A stretch of DNA of 64,000 bases, taken from NCBI RefSeq assembly GCF_016908785.1, contig NZ_JAFBEO010000005.1:53273-117272 (forward strand). The letters are read 5' to 3'. This stretch comes from Weissella uvarum (GTDB taxonomy: Bacteria; Bacillota; Bacilli; Lactobacillales; Lactobacillaceae). Made by a program: the position numbers and the translations under genes. Below are positions 7,754 to 17,995 of this stretch, in pieces. Below the pieces are notes generated by a model. That model saw only the letters and a list, made by a program, of their open reading frames with translations. It was not told the origin of the DNA and made no database searches. Positions within the stretch are counted from its first letter, which is position 1. Each line of letters opens with the position of its first letter.

Positions 7754-10546
7754 TTAAGCTTCTAGTCCTTCAGTCAACGCTTCAGGATAATTCTCGCGTA
7801 CAATTTCGGCTTCGTGGGCTGAAAGCATAGGGAAATCAGGATCTGCCCCAATATCTAAATGATACATCCGATCACGTGGTGAAACCTCACCAGCAGCATG
7901 TTCAACCTTGATGAGATAACCATCAAAGTCACTAGCATCACCAGCTTGTTCAGCTGATTCTAAGTGAAGTTGAGAAATCATCAACAGCACACGAATATCT
8001 TGTCCAAGACTATCAATGAGTGCCTTTTGACTATCTGTTAGATAAAGCGTAACGGCTGCTTCAGATGGCTTTCCAATCAACTTATCATCACGCGCCACTT
8101 CAAGGGCCTTATTAACAGCATTCCGTAAGTCCATAAATTGCTCCCAACGTGCAAGCAAGTCTGAAACATCACCTAAATCTTCAACAGTTGGCATTTCAGT
8201 CAAATAAGCGAAATCAGCCGTTTCATATGGCATATAGTCAAAAATTTCTTCTGCCGTATGTGGCAAAATTGGCAAAATGAGCTTATCTAAATCAACCAAA
8301 ATCTTATAAAGTACTGTTTGTAATGAACGACGTGCGTGCCCATTTGGTGCTTCAACATACAAAATGTCCTTGGCAAAGTCCAAATAGAATGCTGACAAAT
8401 CAACATTAATGAAGTTATTCAAAAGCTTATAAACTTGTTGGAAATCATAAGCGTCATATGCAGCCTTCATGTCCTTAACAACATTGTTAAAGTGAGCATA
8501 GAAATATTGATCAACAGGTACTAAGTCAGCATATGCAACTGTATTTTCGTTAGGATTGAAATCAGACGTATTTGATAGCAAATAACGCATGGTGTTTCGG
8601 ATCTTACGGTAGACTTCAGATGTCTTGCTCAAAATTTCTTCTGATACGCGGACATCACCAGAAGTATCAACAGACGTTACCCAAAGACGAATGATTTCGG
8701 CACCCATCTTCTTCGTAATTTCATTTGGTGATACCGTATTACCAACTGACTTTGACATTTTATCGCCATTACCATCAAGGGTGAAACCTTGTGAAATCAC
8801 ACGACGATAAGGTGCCCGATCATGGATTGCAACAGAAGTAATCAAAGATGAATTAAACCATCCACGATATTGGTCAGATCCTTCCAACACGACATCTTCT
8901 GGGAATGACAATTCAGGACGTTGTTCCATCACAGCAGTGTGCGACGAACCTGAATCAAACCAAACATCCATAATATCTTTTTCTTTAGTAAATTCACCAT
9001 GTGGTGAGTGCTCATTTGTATAACCTTCTGGCAACAAATCCTTGGCGTCGCGTTCAAACCAGATATCTGAACCATGTTTTTCAACCAAGTCAGCCACATG
9101 TTCTACCAAAGCTTGTTCCAAAATTGGGGTTCCATCTTCAGCATAGAAGATTGGCAATGGCACGCCCCAAACACGTTGACGTGAAATAACCCAGTCACCA
9201 CGATCACGAATCATATTTGCAAGACGCTTACGGCCCCATTCTGGTTGGAATTCAACATCGTCCAAACTGTCCAAAATTTCTTGACGGATTGGCTCAATTG
9301 ATGCAAACCATTGTGGTACCGCACGGAAAATAACCGGCTTCTTCGTTCGCCAATCAAATGGGTAACTATGAGTAATCTCTTCAGCCTTAATCAAGGCATC
9401 CGCTTCTTCTAACTTTTTAAGTGAAATGGCATTCGCATCTTCATAGAACACGCCATCAAAATCAGGACCAGCTTCTTCTGTCAAATAACCACGATCATCA
9501 ACGTTCATCAAAATTGGCAAATCATAGGCTTGTCCAATTGCAAAGTCATCTTCACCAAAACCAGGCGCAGTGTGAACCAAACCAGTTCCAGCATCAGCTG
9601 TAACATGTTCCCCATTGATGACCAAGATATCGCGATCCATGTAAGGATGTTGGGCAGTCAAACGGTCAAGATCACTTCCCTTAACAGTTTGAACCACTTC
9701 ATAATCATCCCAACCATAATCTGCAGCAGCCGCTGCTAAGCGAGCCTCAGCGACCACATACTTCTTTTCTGAGCCAGCTGGACGCACAACATCATAAGTA
9801 AAGTTAGGGTTAACAGCGATTGCTTCTGACGCTGGAATTGTCCATGGGGTCGTGGTCCAGACAATAAAGTATGTATCATTGTCTAAGACACCTTTGCCAT
9901 CCTTCACACGCTCTGAAAAGGCAACTGAAGTTGAAGTCACATCGTGATACTCAATTTCTGCCATCGCCATTGCTGATTCAGATGACCATGACCAAAAGAC
10001 TGGTTTCTTACCACGATAAATCAAGCCACGATCGGCCATCTTTCCAAAGACACGTAGTTGCGCCGCTTCATATTCAGGTTGCTTTGTAATGTAAGGATGA
10101 TCCCAATCAGCAGAAATTCCCAAACGTTTAAAGTCGGCCATCTGCGTCTTAACTTGTTTATCCGCAAATTCAGCAGCCATTTTACGCCACTTGACAGGAC
10201 CAGCTTCCTTACGATTTTTACCTGCCTTCGTCAATTGTTGCTCAATTGGGAGTCCATGCGTATCCCAACCAGGAACGAATGGTGCATAATAGCCATTCAT
10301 TGACTTATAACGAACAATAATATCCTTTGAAATCTTATTCATTGCGTGGCCAATGTGAATATTTCCATTCGCATATGGAGGTCCATCATGCAACATGAAT
10401 GAAGGCTTACCTTCATTCAAACGTTGTCGTTGTTCATATACTTTATTTTCAAACCAAACATTTTCACGTTCAGCTTCTTTTTGCGGTAAATTCCCACGCA
10501 TTGGGAACTTAGTTTTACCAAGGTTCAATGTCTCCTTGATTTTCAT
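7754..10546 (-). CDS. ileS: Isoleucyl-tRNA synthetase
   Basis: This 930-aa class I synthetase charges tRNA-Ile. The HIGH motif ([12 protein letters not shown], residues 56-67), the KMSKS loop ([10 protein letters not shown]), the CP1 editing domain and the tRNA-binding C-terminal region are all present. The C-terminal zinc-finger region aligns in outline (VEHAAGEV...ENYPEAL), but every expected zinc cysteine is replaced (SPRD and LSAHEA where the family has two CxxC pairs). I found no cysteine anywhere in the protein. It is preceded by an Ile T-box leader and ends in its own terminator. Confidence 0.97.
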   Translation of the reverse strand: MKIKETLNLGKTKFPMRGNLPQKEAERENVWFENKVYEQRQRLNEGKPSFMLHDGPPYANGNIHIGHAMNKISKDIIVRYKSMNGYYAPFVPGWDTHGLPIEQQLTKAGKNRKEAGPVKWRKMAAEFADKQVKTQMADFKRLGISADWDHPYITKQPEYEAAQLRVFGKMADRGLIYRGKKPVFWSWSSESAMAMAEIEYHDVTSTSVAFSERVKDGKGVLDNDTYFIVWTTTPWTIPASEAIAVNPNFTYDVVRPAGSEKKYVVAEARLAAAAADYGWDDYEVVQTVKGSDLDRLTAQHPYMDRDILVINGEHVTADAGTGLVHTAPGFGEDDFAIGQAYDLPILMNVDDRGYLTEEAGPDFDGVFYEDANAISLKKLEEADALIKAEEITHSYPFDWRTKKPVIFRAVPQWFASIEPIRQEILDSLDDVEFQPEWGRKRLANMIRDRGDWVISRQRVWGVPLPIFYAEDGTPILEQALVEHVADLVEKHGSDIWFERDAKDLLPEGYTNEHSPHGEFTKEKDIMDVWFDSGSSHTAVMEQRPELSFPEDVVLEGSDQYRGWFNSSLITSVAIHDRAPYRRVISQGFTLDGNGDKMSKSVGNTVSPNEITKKMGAEIIRLWVTSVDTSGDVRVSEEILSKTSEVYRKIRNTMRYLLSNTSDFNPNENTVAYADLVPVDQYFYAHFNNVVKDMKAAYDAYDFQQVYKLLNNFINVDLSAFYLDFAKDILYVEAPNGHARRSLQTVLYKILVDLDKLILPILPHTAEEIFDYMPYETADFAYLTEMPTVEDLGDVSDLLARWEQFMDLRNAVNKALEVARDDKLIGKPSEAAVTLYLTDSQKALIDSLGQDIRVLLMISQLHLESAEQAGDASDFDGYLIKVEHAAGEVSPRDRMYHLDIGADPDFPMLSAHEAEIVRENYPEALTEGLEA

Positions 10547-10565
10547 CGCGTACTCCTTTCAAAGT

Positions 10566-10766
10566 AAAAAAGCATCCCAGACTGAAATCATTCAGTCCGG
10601 GACGCTAAATAACGTGGTACCACCCGTTTTTACAGCATAGCGCTGCCTCAACAGTTTGATTAACTTTTTTATATTACGCGGTGATAAATATCTTGCGGCA
10701 CTACTCTAGACTTCCACCATCCACTAGATCGCTTTTTAGAATACAAAATACCTTTTGTTCGCGTAA
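10566..10766 (-). promoter_or_regulatory. T-box riboswitch of ileS (isoleucine, specifier ATC)
   Basis: Stem I is closed by TTACGCG (10766-10760) with CGCGTAA (10680-10674). On its 3' side the specifier position reads ATC (10685-10683) followed by ACC. The T-box sequence GGTGGTACCACG lies at 10625-10613. The terminator (GCGTCCCGGACTGAA/TTCAGTCTGGGATGC plus T6) is at 10566-10606. Uncharged tRNA-Ile should favour the antiterminator. The specifier is inferred from stem I position. Confidence 0.93.
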
Positions 10767-10775
10767 CTTAAAATG

Positions 10776-10804
10776 ATAATACCTAAAAACTAATCTTGAT
10801 TCAA
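10776..10804 (-). promoter_or_regulatory. ileS promoter
   Basis: TTGAAT (10804-10799), exactly 17 bp, then TATTAT (10781-10776). The -35 element lies inside the last codons of divIVA, so ileS has its own start even though it follows the division cluster. Confidence 0.72.
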
Positions 10805-11452
10805 GTAATTATCTTTATTTTCTTCTAAATCAGGCATCACAACAACTGTTTCCTTTGGTGCCGTTTCTGATTCTGATTCAGATACAGACGTGTCATCCAT
10901 ACCAGGTTGTACCTGCGTCACTTGTGATTCAGGTGCATTTGGTTGGTCAGCAACCGCCTTTTGGAATTCAGCCCAACCTTCAGTGTTCATCAAATCCAAT
11001 TGTGCATTTAACAAACCAGAGATACGTTCTTTGAAGGCCGCCATTTCTTTAGCCATCGCATCGTGGTGGGCAACCAAGTCAGCATTCTTTTGTTGACTTT
11101 CAGATAACAAGTTATTAGCCTTAGCATTGGCTTCCATCACAATCTTTTGTGCTTCAGTCTCTGCTTGTTGCAAAGTTGCTTCTGCTTCTGCTTCGGTTTG
11201 CTTCTTCAAACGATCAGCTGCTTCTTGCGCAATCAAAATTGAAGAATTTACTGATTGCTTCATTTCTTCAACTTGGGTTGCATTTGAATCAGCTTCTAAC
11301 AACTTAGTCCGCAAAGCTTGATTTTCTTGTAGCAAATTATCGTAATCTACAGCAATTTGATCTAGAAAGTCTGTTACTTCACTTTTATCAAACCACTTGT
11401 TAGAACGAGTTGTAAATTGCTTTGAATGAATTTCTTGTGGGGTTACTGCCAT
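10790..11452 (-). CDS. divIVA: DivIVA cell-division/polarity protein
   Basis: A 220-aa coiled-coil protein that senses negative membrane curvature at septa and poles. The N-terminal lipid-binding domain is recognisable (TPQEIHSKQFTTRSNKWFDKSEVTDFLDQI), followed by long heptad-rich coiled coils (about 30-165) and an acidic disordered tail. It starts at 11452 behind CAGGAGTG, 16 bp after ylmH. It is the last gene of the division operon. Confidence 0.95.
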   Translation of the reverse strand: MAVTPQEIHSKQFTTRSNKWFDKSEVTDFLDQIAVDYDNLLQENQALRTKLLEADSNATQVEEMKQSVNSSILIAQEAADRLKKQTEAEAEATLQQAETEAQKIVMEANAKANNLLSESQQKNADLVAHHDAMAKEMAAFKERISGLLNAQLDLMNTEGWAEFQKAVADQPNAPESQVTQVQPGMDDTSVSESESETAPKETVVVMPDLEENKDNYLNQD

Positions 11453-11468
11453 TTTATAACACTCCTGT

Positions 11469-12260
11469 CTATTTTTTTAAACGTGCCACAGTTAATTTAT
11501 GTTTATCTTGTCTTGTTAAACCATTGTCAGCCATAACTTGCATCCGACCATGACCACGAACAGAAAGTAAATCACCAGGCTCCAAAGTAACGTCTGGATG
11601 AAGTTGCTCTGCCCAATTTAATTTTACATCACCATGTTCAACCATTTGTTTGGCTATGCTACGTGAGAGTTGATACGTACTAGCTACCACATTATCTAAA
11701 CGCGTAGAAGTAGCCAATATATCAACGGTTTCCCATTCAACATTAGGCACGAGGGCTTGGTCGACCGCTACATTTTTAAAATGTACCTTGGCCCCACCAA
11801 TTCGCTCAATATGCTGATTCACATAGTCCGCCACGACAGGTGTCGTAACAAATTGCCAACGCTCATTGTCATCAGTTACGATATCGCCAACTCGGTCACG
11901 TTCAATACCATTATGCATCAACGTCCCTAAAATGGTCCGATGTTGCAAAGTTAAAAACTTTTTAGGATAGACGATTTCGACCAATTGCATTTCATAAACC
12001 GAATTGTCCAAGGTTTCTATATCAATATAATCAGGTAATATCAAACCACGTTGCATTTCTGCATCCGCAATTAAACCGTTTGTCCTTAATGTTAACGATG
12101 CCGCTCGATTAACCAAAGTCTGTAAAATATAGCGTTCGCGTGGATTTAAAAACGGTGTTAATACCAATCGGTATTCATCCACCGCCTGTGCAACCCAATC
12201 GACTGCCTGTTGTACAAAAGCTTGCTCATTACTTCGAAAATGTTGTCGCATATCTGCCAT
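11469..12260 (-). CDS. ylmH: YlmH, S4-domain RNA-binding protein
   Basis: The 263-aa protein has an N-terminal photosystem-II S4-like domain region and a C-terminal S4 RNA-binding domain (about residues 180-255, with LNWAEQLHPDVTLEPGDLLSVRGHGR). In B. subtilis, YlmH has been implicated in ribosome-associated quality control. Its place between yggT and divIVA is the standard Firmicutes arrangement. The start at 12260 is supported by TGAGGT eight bases upstream. Confidence 0.92.
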   Translation of the reverse strand: MADMRQHFRSNEQAFVQQAVDWVAQAVDEYRLVLTPFLNPRERYILQTLVNRAASLTLRTNGLIADAEMQRGLILPDYIDIETLDNSVYEMQLVEIVYPKKFLTLQHRTILGTLMHNGIERDRVGDIVTDDNERWQFVTTPVVADYVNQHIERIGGAKVHFKNVAVDQALVPNVEWETVDILATSTRLDNVVASTYQLSRSIAKQMVEHGDVKLNWAEQLHPDVTLEPGDLLSVRGHGRMQVMADNGLTRQDKHKLTVARLKK

Positions 12261-12271
12261 GATAATCGACC

Positions 12272-12535
12272 TCAGCTTAGTGCATTCATAATTGAAAAGA
12301 CACCATATTGTGCGGCCTGTAACAAAATCAAAGCAATGACTGGGCTAAAATCAATCATGCCAATGGGTGGCACGATTCTTTGAATCGGTCCAACCACAAT
12401 CTCGGCAAGTCGTGTAATCAATTGACCGACCTTACTATCACGTAACGCAGGTATCCAACTCATTAGCGCCCAAATAATGATAATCCATTCAAACGCCCGT
12501 AAACCATACCCGACTAACGTGAGGATCATTGCCAT
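12272..12535 (-). CDS. yggT: YggT family membrane protein (YlmG)
   Basis: The 87-aa protein has two hydrophobic helices flanking the conserved SWIPALRDSKVGQLITRLAEIVVGPIQRIVPP loop segment that defines the family. It is implicated in division/membrane organisation, and is always found near sepF in Gram-positives. A GAGGTAG ribosome site precedes the ATG. Confidence 0.93.
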   Translation of the reverse strand: MAMILTLVGYGLRAFEWIIIIWALMSWIPALRDSKVGQLITRLAEIVVGPIQRIVPPIGMIDFSPVIALILLQAAQYGVFSIMNALS

Positions 12536-12549
12536 TTACACTACCTCAA

Positions 12550-12987
12550 CTAACTACCAAATTGTTGGCTGACAGTTTGTGAAATTGAACCTGAAATCTC
12601 AAAGTTATGTGGCGTAGCCACAAAAATTTCATCACCGACACGTTCAACATCACCATCAACAGCAAACGTTGCTCCGGCAATGTAATCTAACACACGGAGT
12701 TGATTGCGTTCGTCAATTGCACTAAAGTTCACGATAACCGCCTCGCCCTGCAAAATTTGCGTAGCGATTGTTTGTGCATCAGCATAAGTTCTTGGTTCAT
12801 ATAAGGCAATTTTAGCTGGAGTATTGCGCTTACCATCCATCTTCAACACATTTCCTCGTTGAACTGGCTTGCCTTTACGTTCATCACTTTGTTCGGCTTG
12901 GTCATTCTCAACATAGTCGTCACGTTCAACTTCTTCTTCATACGTATCATCTACGCCAAAGAAATCTTTGAATTTATCAAATGCCAT
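12550..12987 (-). CDS. sepF: SepF cell-division protein
   Basis: SepF is a membrane-binding anchor for FtsZ. An N-terminal amphipathic segment (MAFDKFKDFFG), a charged linker and the ring-forming core (YEPRTYADAQTIATQILQG ... VNFSAIDERNQLRVLDYIAGA) are all visible. I start at the second in-frame ATG (12987, 145 aa) because AGGTG is seven bases upstream and MAF is the usual family start; an ATG two codons earlier is open. In many lactobacilli a ylmE (PLP-binding) gene sits between ftsZ and sepF; here it is absent. Confidence 0.94.
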   Translation of the reverse strand: MAFDKFKDFFGVDDTYEEEVERDDYVENDQAEQSDERKGKPVQRGNVLKMDGKRNTPAKIALYEPRTYADAQTIATQILQGEAVIVNFSAIDERNQLRVLDYIAGATFAVDGDVERVGDEIFVATPHNFEISGSISQTVSQQFGS

Positions 12988-12997
12988 CTTCATTCAC

Positions 12998-14266
12998 CTA
13001 CTTTTCTTCACGTTTATTCCAGTTAAAGAAAGCTGGACGATCAATTTCGTCTTCTTGGTTTTGTTCTGGAGCTGGTGTTGTTTGTGCAGCGGCTTGATTT
13101 GTATTTTCAGTCGCGTTTGCCTCATTGCCTACAGGAGCTTGACTTTGATTGGTCATATTCCAGTTAGCAAATGGATCAGCTGGTTCAGCAGGTTGACTTG
13201 GTTGTGCAGCGGGTTGTGTAGCTTGCGCAGCAGGTTGCGCTGATTGATTTTGATTCTCAAATGGGCTTGCTGCATTTGCACCAAGCTTAATCTCAGGACG
13301 TGGCGTCTGAGCCTTATCAATACCAGTTGCAATAACAGTTACCAAGATGTCACCATCCATATTTTCATCAATGGTTGTTCCAAAGATGATGTCTACATCA
13401 GTGCCTGCAGCTTGCGCAATTGTTTCAGAAGCTTCTTGGGCTTCAAACAATGACATATCAGCACCACCCTTAATTGAAAGCAATACATTTGATGCGCCTT
13501 CAATCTTAGCTTCTAGCAATGGAGATGCAATTGCCTTGCGGGTAGCTTCAGCGGCACGGTTTTCGCCTGATGCTTGACCAATTCCCATCAACGCTGTACC
13601 TTGGCCTGCCATAGCAGTCTTAACATCAGCAAAGTCCAAGTTAATGATTCCAGGCTTAGTAATCAAGTCAGAAATACCAGAAACTCCTTGTAGCAACACA
13701 TCATCAACCATCTTGAAAGCATCCATGATTGGCGCTTTTTTATCAACGATTTGCAAAAGATTGTTATTTGAAATCACAATCAATGTGTCAACATTTTCTT
13801 TTAGGTTAGCTAGTCCTTCAGCAGCTGACTTACCACGGCGTGGTCCTTCAAATGAGAAAGGACGTGTGACAACACCAATTGTTAATGCACCAGAATCACG
13901 TGCAATCTTAGCAACAACTGGAGCCGCACCAGTTCCGGTTCCACCACCCATTCCGGCAGTGACGAAAACCATATCAGCACCTTCAAGTGCTTCTGAAATT
14001 TCTTGCTCGCTTTCTTTAGCGGCAGCTTCTCCGACTTCAGGACGCGCTCCGGCCCCAAGGCCACGCGTTGCTTTTGAACCAATTTGAATTTTGTTCTCAG
14101 CTGCTGAACGGTCTAATGCTTGGGCATCGGTATTGGCGACGATAAAGTCAACCCCTTCAACCCCTTCATTTACCATGCGATTAACGGCGTTTCCACCACC
14201 GCCACCGACACCAATTACTTTAATTGTTGCGCCATATTCTTGATTTGTATCCATTTGGAAATCCAT
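12998..14266 (-). CDS. ftsZ: Cell-division protein FtsZ
   Basis: Tubulin-like GTPase that forms the Z-ring. It has the GTP-binding [10 protein letters not shown] and the tubulin signature [13 protein letters not shown]. After the core comes a Q/A-rich linker and the C-terminal peptide [11 protein letters not shown], which docks FtsA and SepF. ATG at 14266 is preferred over the upstream ATG at 14290, because AAGGAG lies six bases before it; that gives 422 aa. Confidence 0.97.
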   Translation of the reverse strand: MDFQMDTNQEYGATIKVIGVGGGGGNAVNRMVNEGVEGVDFIVANTDAQALDRSAAENKIQIGSKATRGLGAGARPEVGEAAAKESEQEISEALEGADMVFVTAGMGGGTGTGAAPVVAKIARDSGALTIGVVTRPFSFEGPRRGKSAAEGLANLKENVDTLIVISNNNLLQIVDKKAPIMDAFKMVDDVLLQGVSGISDLITKPGIINLDFADVKTAMAGQGTALMGIGQASGENRAAEATRKAIASPLLEAKIEGASNVLLSIKGGADMSLFEAQEASETIAQAAGTDVDIIFGTTIDENMDGDILVTVIATGIDKAQTPRPEIKLGANAASPFENQNQSAQPAAQATQPAAQPSQPAEPADPFANWNMTNQSQAPVGNEANATENTNQAAAQTTPAPEQNQEDEIDRPAFFNWNKREEK

Positions 14267-14292
14267 ATTGAGCTCCTTGTATTCGTTCATAT

Positions 14293-15663
14293 TTAGTCAA
14301 AGAATTCACGGAAGAAACCAGAAATTTTTGATGGTTTCTTTTTTGAATCACGGGTATCTGCTTGATTAGCATCATCTTGGTTAAAAGATGGATCATCTGG
14401 AGCAACCAACGTTGCTTCTTGCTCTTTTGGCGTTGATTGCGCCGTCCGATTAACCGGTTGGCTGACAGTTGCCGGATGACCTTCACGATTAGTCGTCAAT
14501 GGCATTCCGTAGAGTGCCTGCTTAACAATTAATTGAACCGGTAACTGTAACGCTGCATATTGAATAACAGCCCAAGTATTCGCAAAACCTGGATGCCGAA
14601 GTCCAATATCATCAGGAACAAACAAACGTGCCTGCGTGCCAAACTGATTTTGAATTGCATCAGTCATACCTTCTAAGGCAGCACCACCACCAAGGGCGGT
14701 TACGCCACCAGGCATTTGCAAGGCACTCACCATCCCAAGCTTTTCAGCTAGCTTACCCAAGATTTGGTCAACACGAGCTTCAATAATTTGTGAAAGATAT
14801 GCCTGTGAAATAGCCTCCGGCTCAGCCTGTCCAACTTTGGTGACCATCAATTGTTCTTGACTATCAGCCAATTGGGTCATTGCCACACCAGAATCTAGCT
14901 TGAGCATTTCTGCATCATAGCCACCAATTGATAAGACCGTACTAATATCTTTTGAGATATTTTCTCCACCAGCTGGAAATGATGCAATAAATTTGATTTG
15001 ATTATTTTGAACCACAGATGCAGTTGTCTGACCAGCACCTAAATCAAGTAAAATACTACCAAACTCCTGTTCAGCCTCTGAAAGTACCGTTTTACTGGTG
15101 GCCAATGGCGTAAGTACACAATCACGTAGATTTAAGCCCGCCTTACTAATAGCCATCTTCAAATTACCGAGTACATTTTTAGGAGCAGTATAAGCAATAC
15201 CGTTCATGGTTAATCGCATCCCGACCATATCATTAGGGTCTTGAATGCCATCAAAATCATCTACAGCAAAATCCGTGGGCACTAAATCAACAATTTCACG
15301 ATCAACAGCTGTTTGACCTTTAACGCTTTCACGTACGGCAGCTTCAACATCTTTATAAGAAATATGTTGAGAATCCTCAACCGTTACCTGTCCGTTCACT
15401 TGAGGAATTTGAATGTTCTCTGCTGGGAGGGCTGCAATGACATCAGTGATTGTTTGACCAGCCTGTTCATTAACTTGCGCCATTGCTTGTCGAATATCGG
15501 CGGCAGTAGCATCAATGTCAACCACAACGCCTCGTTTGACGCCGTGTGAGACAGCTCGTCCAACCGCAACAATATTTACTTGCTGATTTCGGACATCTGC
15601 GGCCAACGCTTTAATTGTGTTGGTCCCAACATCTAAACCAACAATTAATCCATGATTGGCCAT
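14293..15663 (-). CDS. ftsA: Cell-division protein FtsA
   Basis: Actin-like ATPase that tethers FtsZ to the membrane. Visible are the N-terminal phosphate loop ([15 protein letters not shown]), the second loop ([14 protein letters not shown]) and a C-terminal amphipathic membrane helix ([15 protein letters not shown]). The start is ATG at 15663 with GGAGG seven bases upstream, giving 456 aa. An extended -10 (TGGTATTCT) lies in the 133-bp gap upstream, so ftsAZ may have an internal promoter. Confidence 0.96.
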   Translation of the reverse strand: MANHGLIVGLDVGTNTIKALAADVRNQQVNIVAVGRAVSHGVKRGVVVDIDATAADIRQAMAQVNEQAGQTITDVIAALPAENIQIPQVNGQVTVEDSQHISYKDVEAAVRESVKGQTAVDREIVDLVPTDFAVDDFDGIQDPNDMVGMRLTMNGIAYTAPKNVLGNLKMAISKAGLNLRDCVLTPLATSKTVLSEAEQEFGSILLDLGAGQTTASVVQNNQIKFIASFPAGGENISKDISTVLSIGGYDAEMLKLDSGVAMTQLADSQEQLMVTKVGQAEPEAISQAYLSQIIEARVDQILGKLAEKLGMVSALQMPGGVTALGGGAALEGMTDAIQNQFGTQARLFVPDDIGLRHPGFANTWAVIQYAALQLPVQLIVKQALYGMPLTTNREGHPATVSQPVNRTAQSTPKEQEATLVAPDDPSFNQDDANQADTRDSKKKPSKISGFFREFFD

Positions 15664-15796
15664 CTGATTTCCTCCTTCATTACATTCTTTAAAAATTAAA
15701 GTCAATAAATTAAATATTTTCTTTAAAAGAATACCATATTTCTAGGCTTTCTTCTACTTTTCACCCAAAATTAACCGAATTAAGCCACTTTTTTTA

Positions 15797-16873
15797 TTAA
15801 AAGGTTTGTTGGTAGCCATATGCACCAACTTGTAAATCAATAATCGTCTTTTTATTGGCTTTATCCGGATGACTTTGCTGGTATTGTGCCACAATTGATG
15901 GATAGTACTTTAACTTACGATCAAGATCCCCTGCACTCACTAATACTTCATTTCCATCATTCATATACAAGATGAGTCGATCACTATTTAGCTTCGTTGG
16001 CGACCAAACAACATCTGAAACAGAGCGACGCACTGGGCCAGATAACTTACCAAACCTTTCGGTTACTTGCTCCAGCGTTTTATTATTAGGAAAATCATCA
16101 TAAATAGGATAACTATCCGCTGGATGATGCTTCAAATTTGTCGCTAAAATGGTGCCATCTTCCAAGATTTTTTGATAACCATCATCATTTTTCAAATAGC
16201 CCACTTGATGTCGCTCTTTAATATGCACAACGAGGGTTGTAGGGTTCTTCATCGTTAACGTTAAATCTGAAATTTGCGGATTATGTTGTTGCGCCTGCTT
16301 TTTAAAAAAGGCCTGTTCTTCATAAGTTAAAAAAGTTGATTGTTGTTTTTTTAATGTCGCAGCTGCTAAGATATCTTTCTTCTTTAAATCATCATGCCCA
16401 ACAACTTGATAATGTTGTACCTGCGCAAATGGTGAGTTAAACCATCCCACCCCTAGTAGAGCAACAACCAAAATACCAATCACAATCATGCCTTGTTTCC
16501 GTTGCCTTTTCCACGCATCACCTGTAGCGGGAATATTTAAAGCAACCTCATCAAGTCCTTCATCATCATGATATTCATCAGGTAAAAAAGCATCTACCTC
16601 TTCAGCATCAGTAGATTTTTGTGGTGCTTTGGCTACCAGAGCCTGCCAGAACGTCCGGAAAGATAGATTAAATGAACGTCTATTCTTTTTTTGACGAGGT
16701 GGTCGCGGTGTTTTGGGCTTTTTGGATGCTTTATTTTGAGTAGTAGCGTCTTTTTTGCCTTGCTTTGCTTGAGAGGACGTCGCATGTGCAGATGTTGATT
16801 CCTCATCAATAAGTTGATTCAAATGTTTTTGAATGTCTGACGTTGATTGATTTTTTGAATCATCATCTGCCAT
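15797..16873 (-). CDS. ftsQ: Cell-division protein FtsQ/DivIB
   Basis: This 358-aa bitopic membrane protein has a long charged cytoplasmic N-terminus (about 125 aa, Lys/Arg-rich KTPRPPRQKKNRRS), one transmembrane helix (MIVIGILVVALLGVGWF), an extracellular POTRA domain (VQHYQVVGHDDLKKKDILAAA) and a beta domain. It stabilises the FtsL-DivIC-PBP complex. No terminator is visible before ftsA. Confidence 0.92.
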   Translation of the reverse strand: MADDDSKNQSTSDIQKHLNQLIDEESTSAHATSSQAKQGKKDATTQNKASKKPKTPRPPRQKKNRRSFNLSFRTFWQALVAKAPQKSTDAEEVDAFLPDEYHDDEGLDEVALNIPATGDAWKRQRKQGMIVIGILVVALLGVGWFNSPFAQVQHYQVVGHDDLKKKDILAAATLKKQQSTFLTYEEQAFFKKQAQQHNPQISDLTLTMKNPTTLVVHIKERHQVGYLKNDDGYQKILEDGTILATNLKHHPADSYPIYDDFPNNKTLEQVTERFGKLSGPVRRSVSDVVWSPTKLNSDRLILYMNDGNEVLVSAGDLDRKLKYYPSIVAQYQQSHPDKANKKTIIDLQVGAYGYQQTF

Positions 16874-16897
16874 TGCATCTTCCTCCTCGCACTTGTT

Positions 16898-17995
16898 TTA
16901 CTTAATAACACTTTTAATTAAATCAATAAATTCGTCAGCTGCATCAGGAACGCCAAACTTTTTAGCGTTCTCTGCCATGTCAGCTCGCAAATTGTCATCC
17001 ACCATAATTTCATTGATGGCGTCAAATAACGTAGTACCAGAAAGCTCTGATTCTGTTACCATTTTAGCTGCCTTAGCATCAACTAAACTTTGCGCATTCT
17101 TAGTTTGATGATCGTTGGTCACATAAGGACTTGGAATCAAAACCATCGGCTTACCTAAAGCAGTTTGCTCGGCAATGCTTGTGGCTCCAGCCCGACCGAC
17201 AACTAAGGCCACTTTTGGCATCAATTGCGGCATGTTACCAATATATGGCACAACGGCAACATTACCAGCTGGTTGAATGTTTTGCTCGGACAAATCAGCC
17301 TGAACCTCTTCATAGCGCTTTTTTCCTGTTGCAAAAATCACCTGATAATGTGCTTGGTTAAATTGGGGCATTGCTTGAACCATTGCAGCATTCAATTTCA
17401 AAGCTCCTTGTGAACCACCAAAAACTAACACGGTTGGCACATTTCCATCTAATCCTAACTCAGACCAATTAAATTCACCTTTGCCGTCGACCACTTCTTG
17501 CGCACGTGGGTTACCAACTTCAACGGCTTGGCCAGGTTTAAAGGCTGAAATAGCATCTGGAAAGGCGACCCCAACTTTATCGGCCTTACGCGCCAAAAAC
17601 TTATTTGTCACGCCGACAACTGAATTTTGTTCATGAATCACCGTTGGAATCTTAAGTAATTGAGCTGCATACAAAACTGGTCCAGATACATAGCCACCGG
17701 TTCCAACCACGACATCAGGCTTAAAAGCCTTTAACATCTTTTTTGCTTTCGCGGTTCCAGTTAAGAACAGATATACCGTCTTAAAATTATTGAGCGAAAT
17801 TGAACGATCAAAACCTTGAATCTCAATTGCTTTAAAATCAATCCCTGCTTTAGGAACAATTTCTTTTTCGAGACCACGTTCACCACCAATATACAAAACT
17901 TCTGTCGCCGGGTCGATTTCCTTTAAGCGATTAACCGTCGCTAAAGCTGGGTAAATATGTCCACCGGTACCACCACCAGAAACTACAATTCGCAT
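16898..17995 (-). CDS. murG: UDP-GlcNAc transferase MurG
   Basis: GT28 glycosyltransferase converting lipid I to lipid II at the inner membrane face. The N-terminal glycine-rich loop (VSGGGTGGHIYPALA) and the C-terminal donor-binding segment (VVGRAGATSIAEQTALGKPMVLIPSPY) are intact. Length (365 aa) is normal. Its ATG overlaps the murD stop by one base, implying coupled translation. Confidence 0.97.
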   Translation of the reverse strand: MRIVVSGGGTGGHIYPALATVNRLKEIDPATEVLYIGGERGLEKEIVPKAGIDFKAIEIQGFDRSISLNNFKTVYLFLTGTAKAKKMLKAFKPDVVVGTGGYVSGPVLYAAQLLKIPTVIHEQNSVVGVTNKFLARKADKVGVAFPDAISAFKPGQAVEVGNPRAQEVVDGKGEFNWSELGLDGNVPTVLVFGGSQGALKLNAAMVQAMPQFNQAHYQVIFATGKKRYEEVQADLSEQNIQPAGNVAVVPYIGNMPQLMPKVALVVGRAGATSIAEQTALGKPMVLIPSPYVTNDHQTKNAQSLVDAKAAKMVTESELSGTTLFDAINEIMVDDNLRADMAENAKKFGVPDAADEFIDLIKSVIK

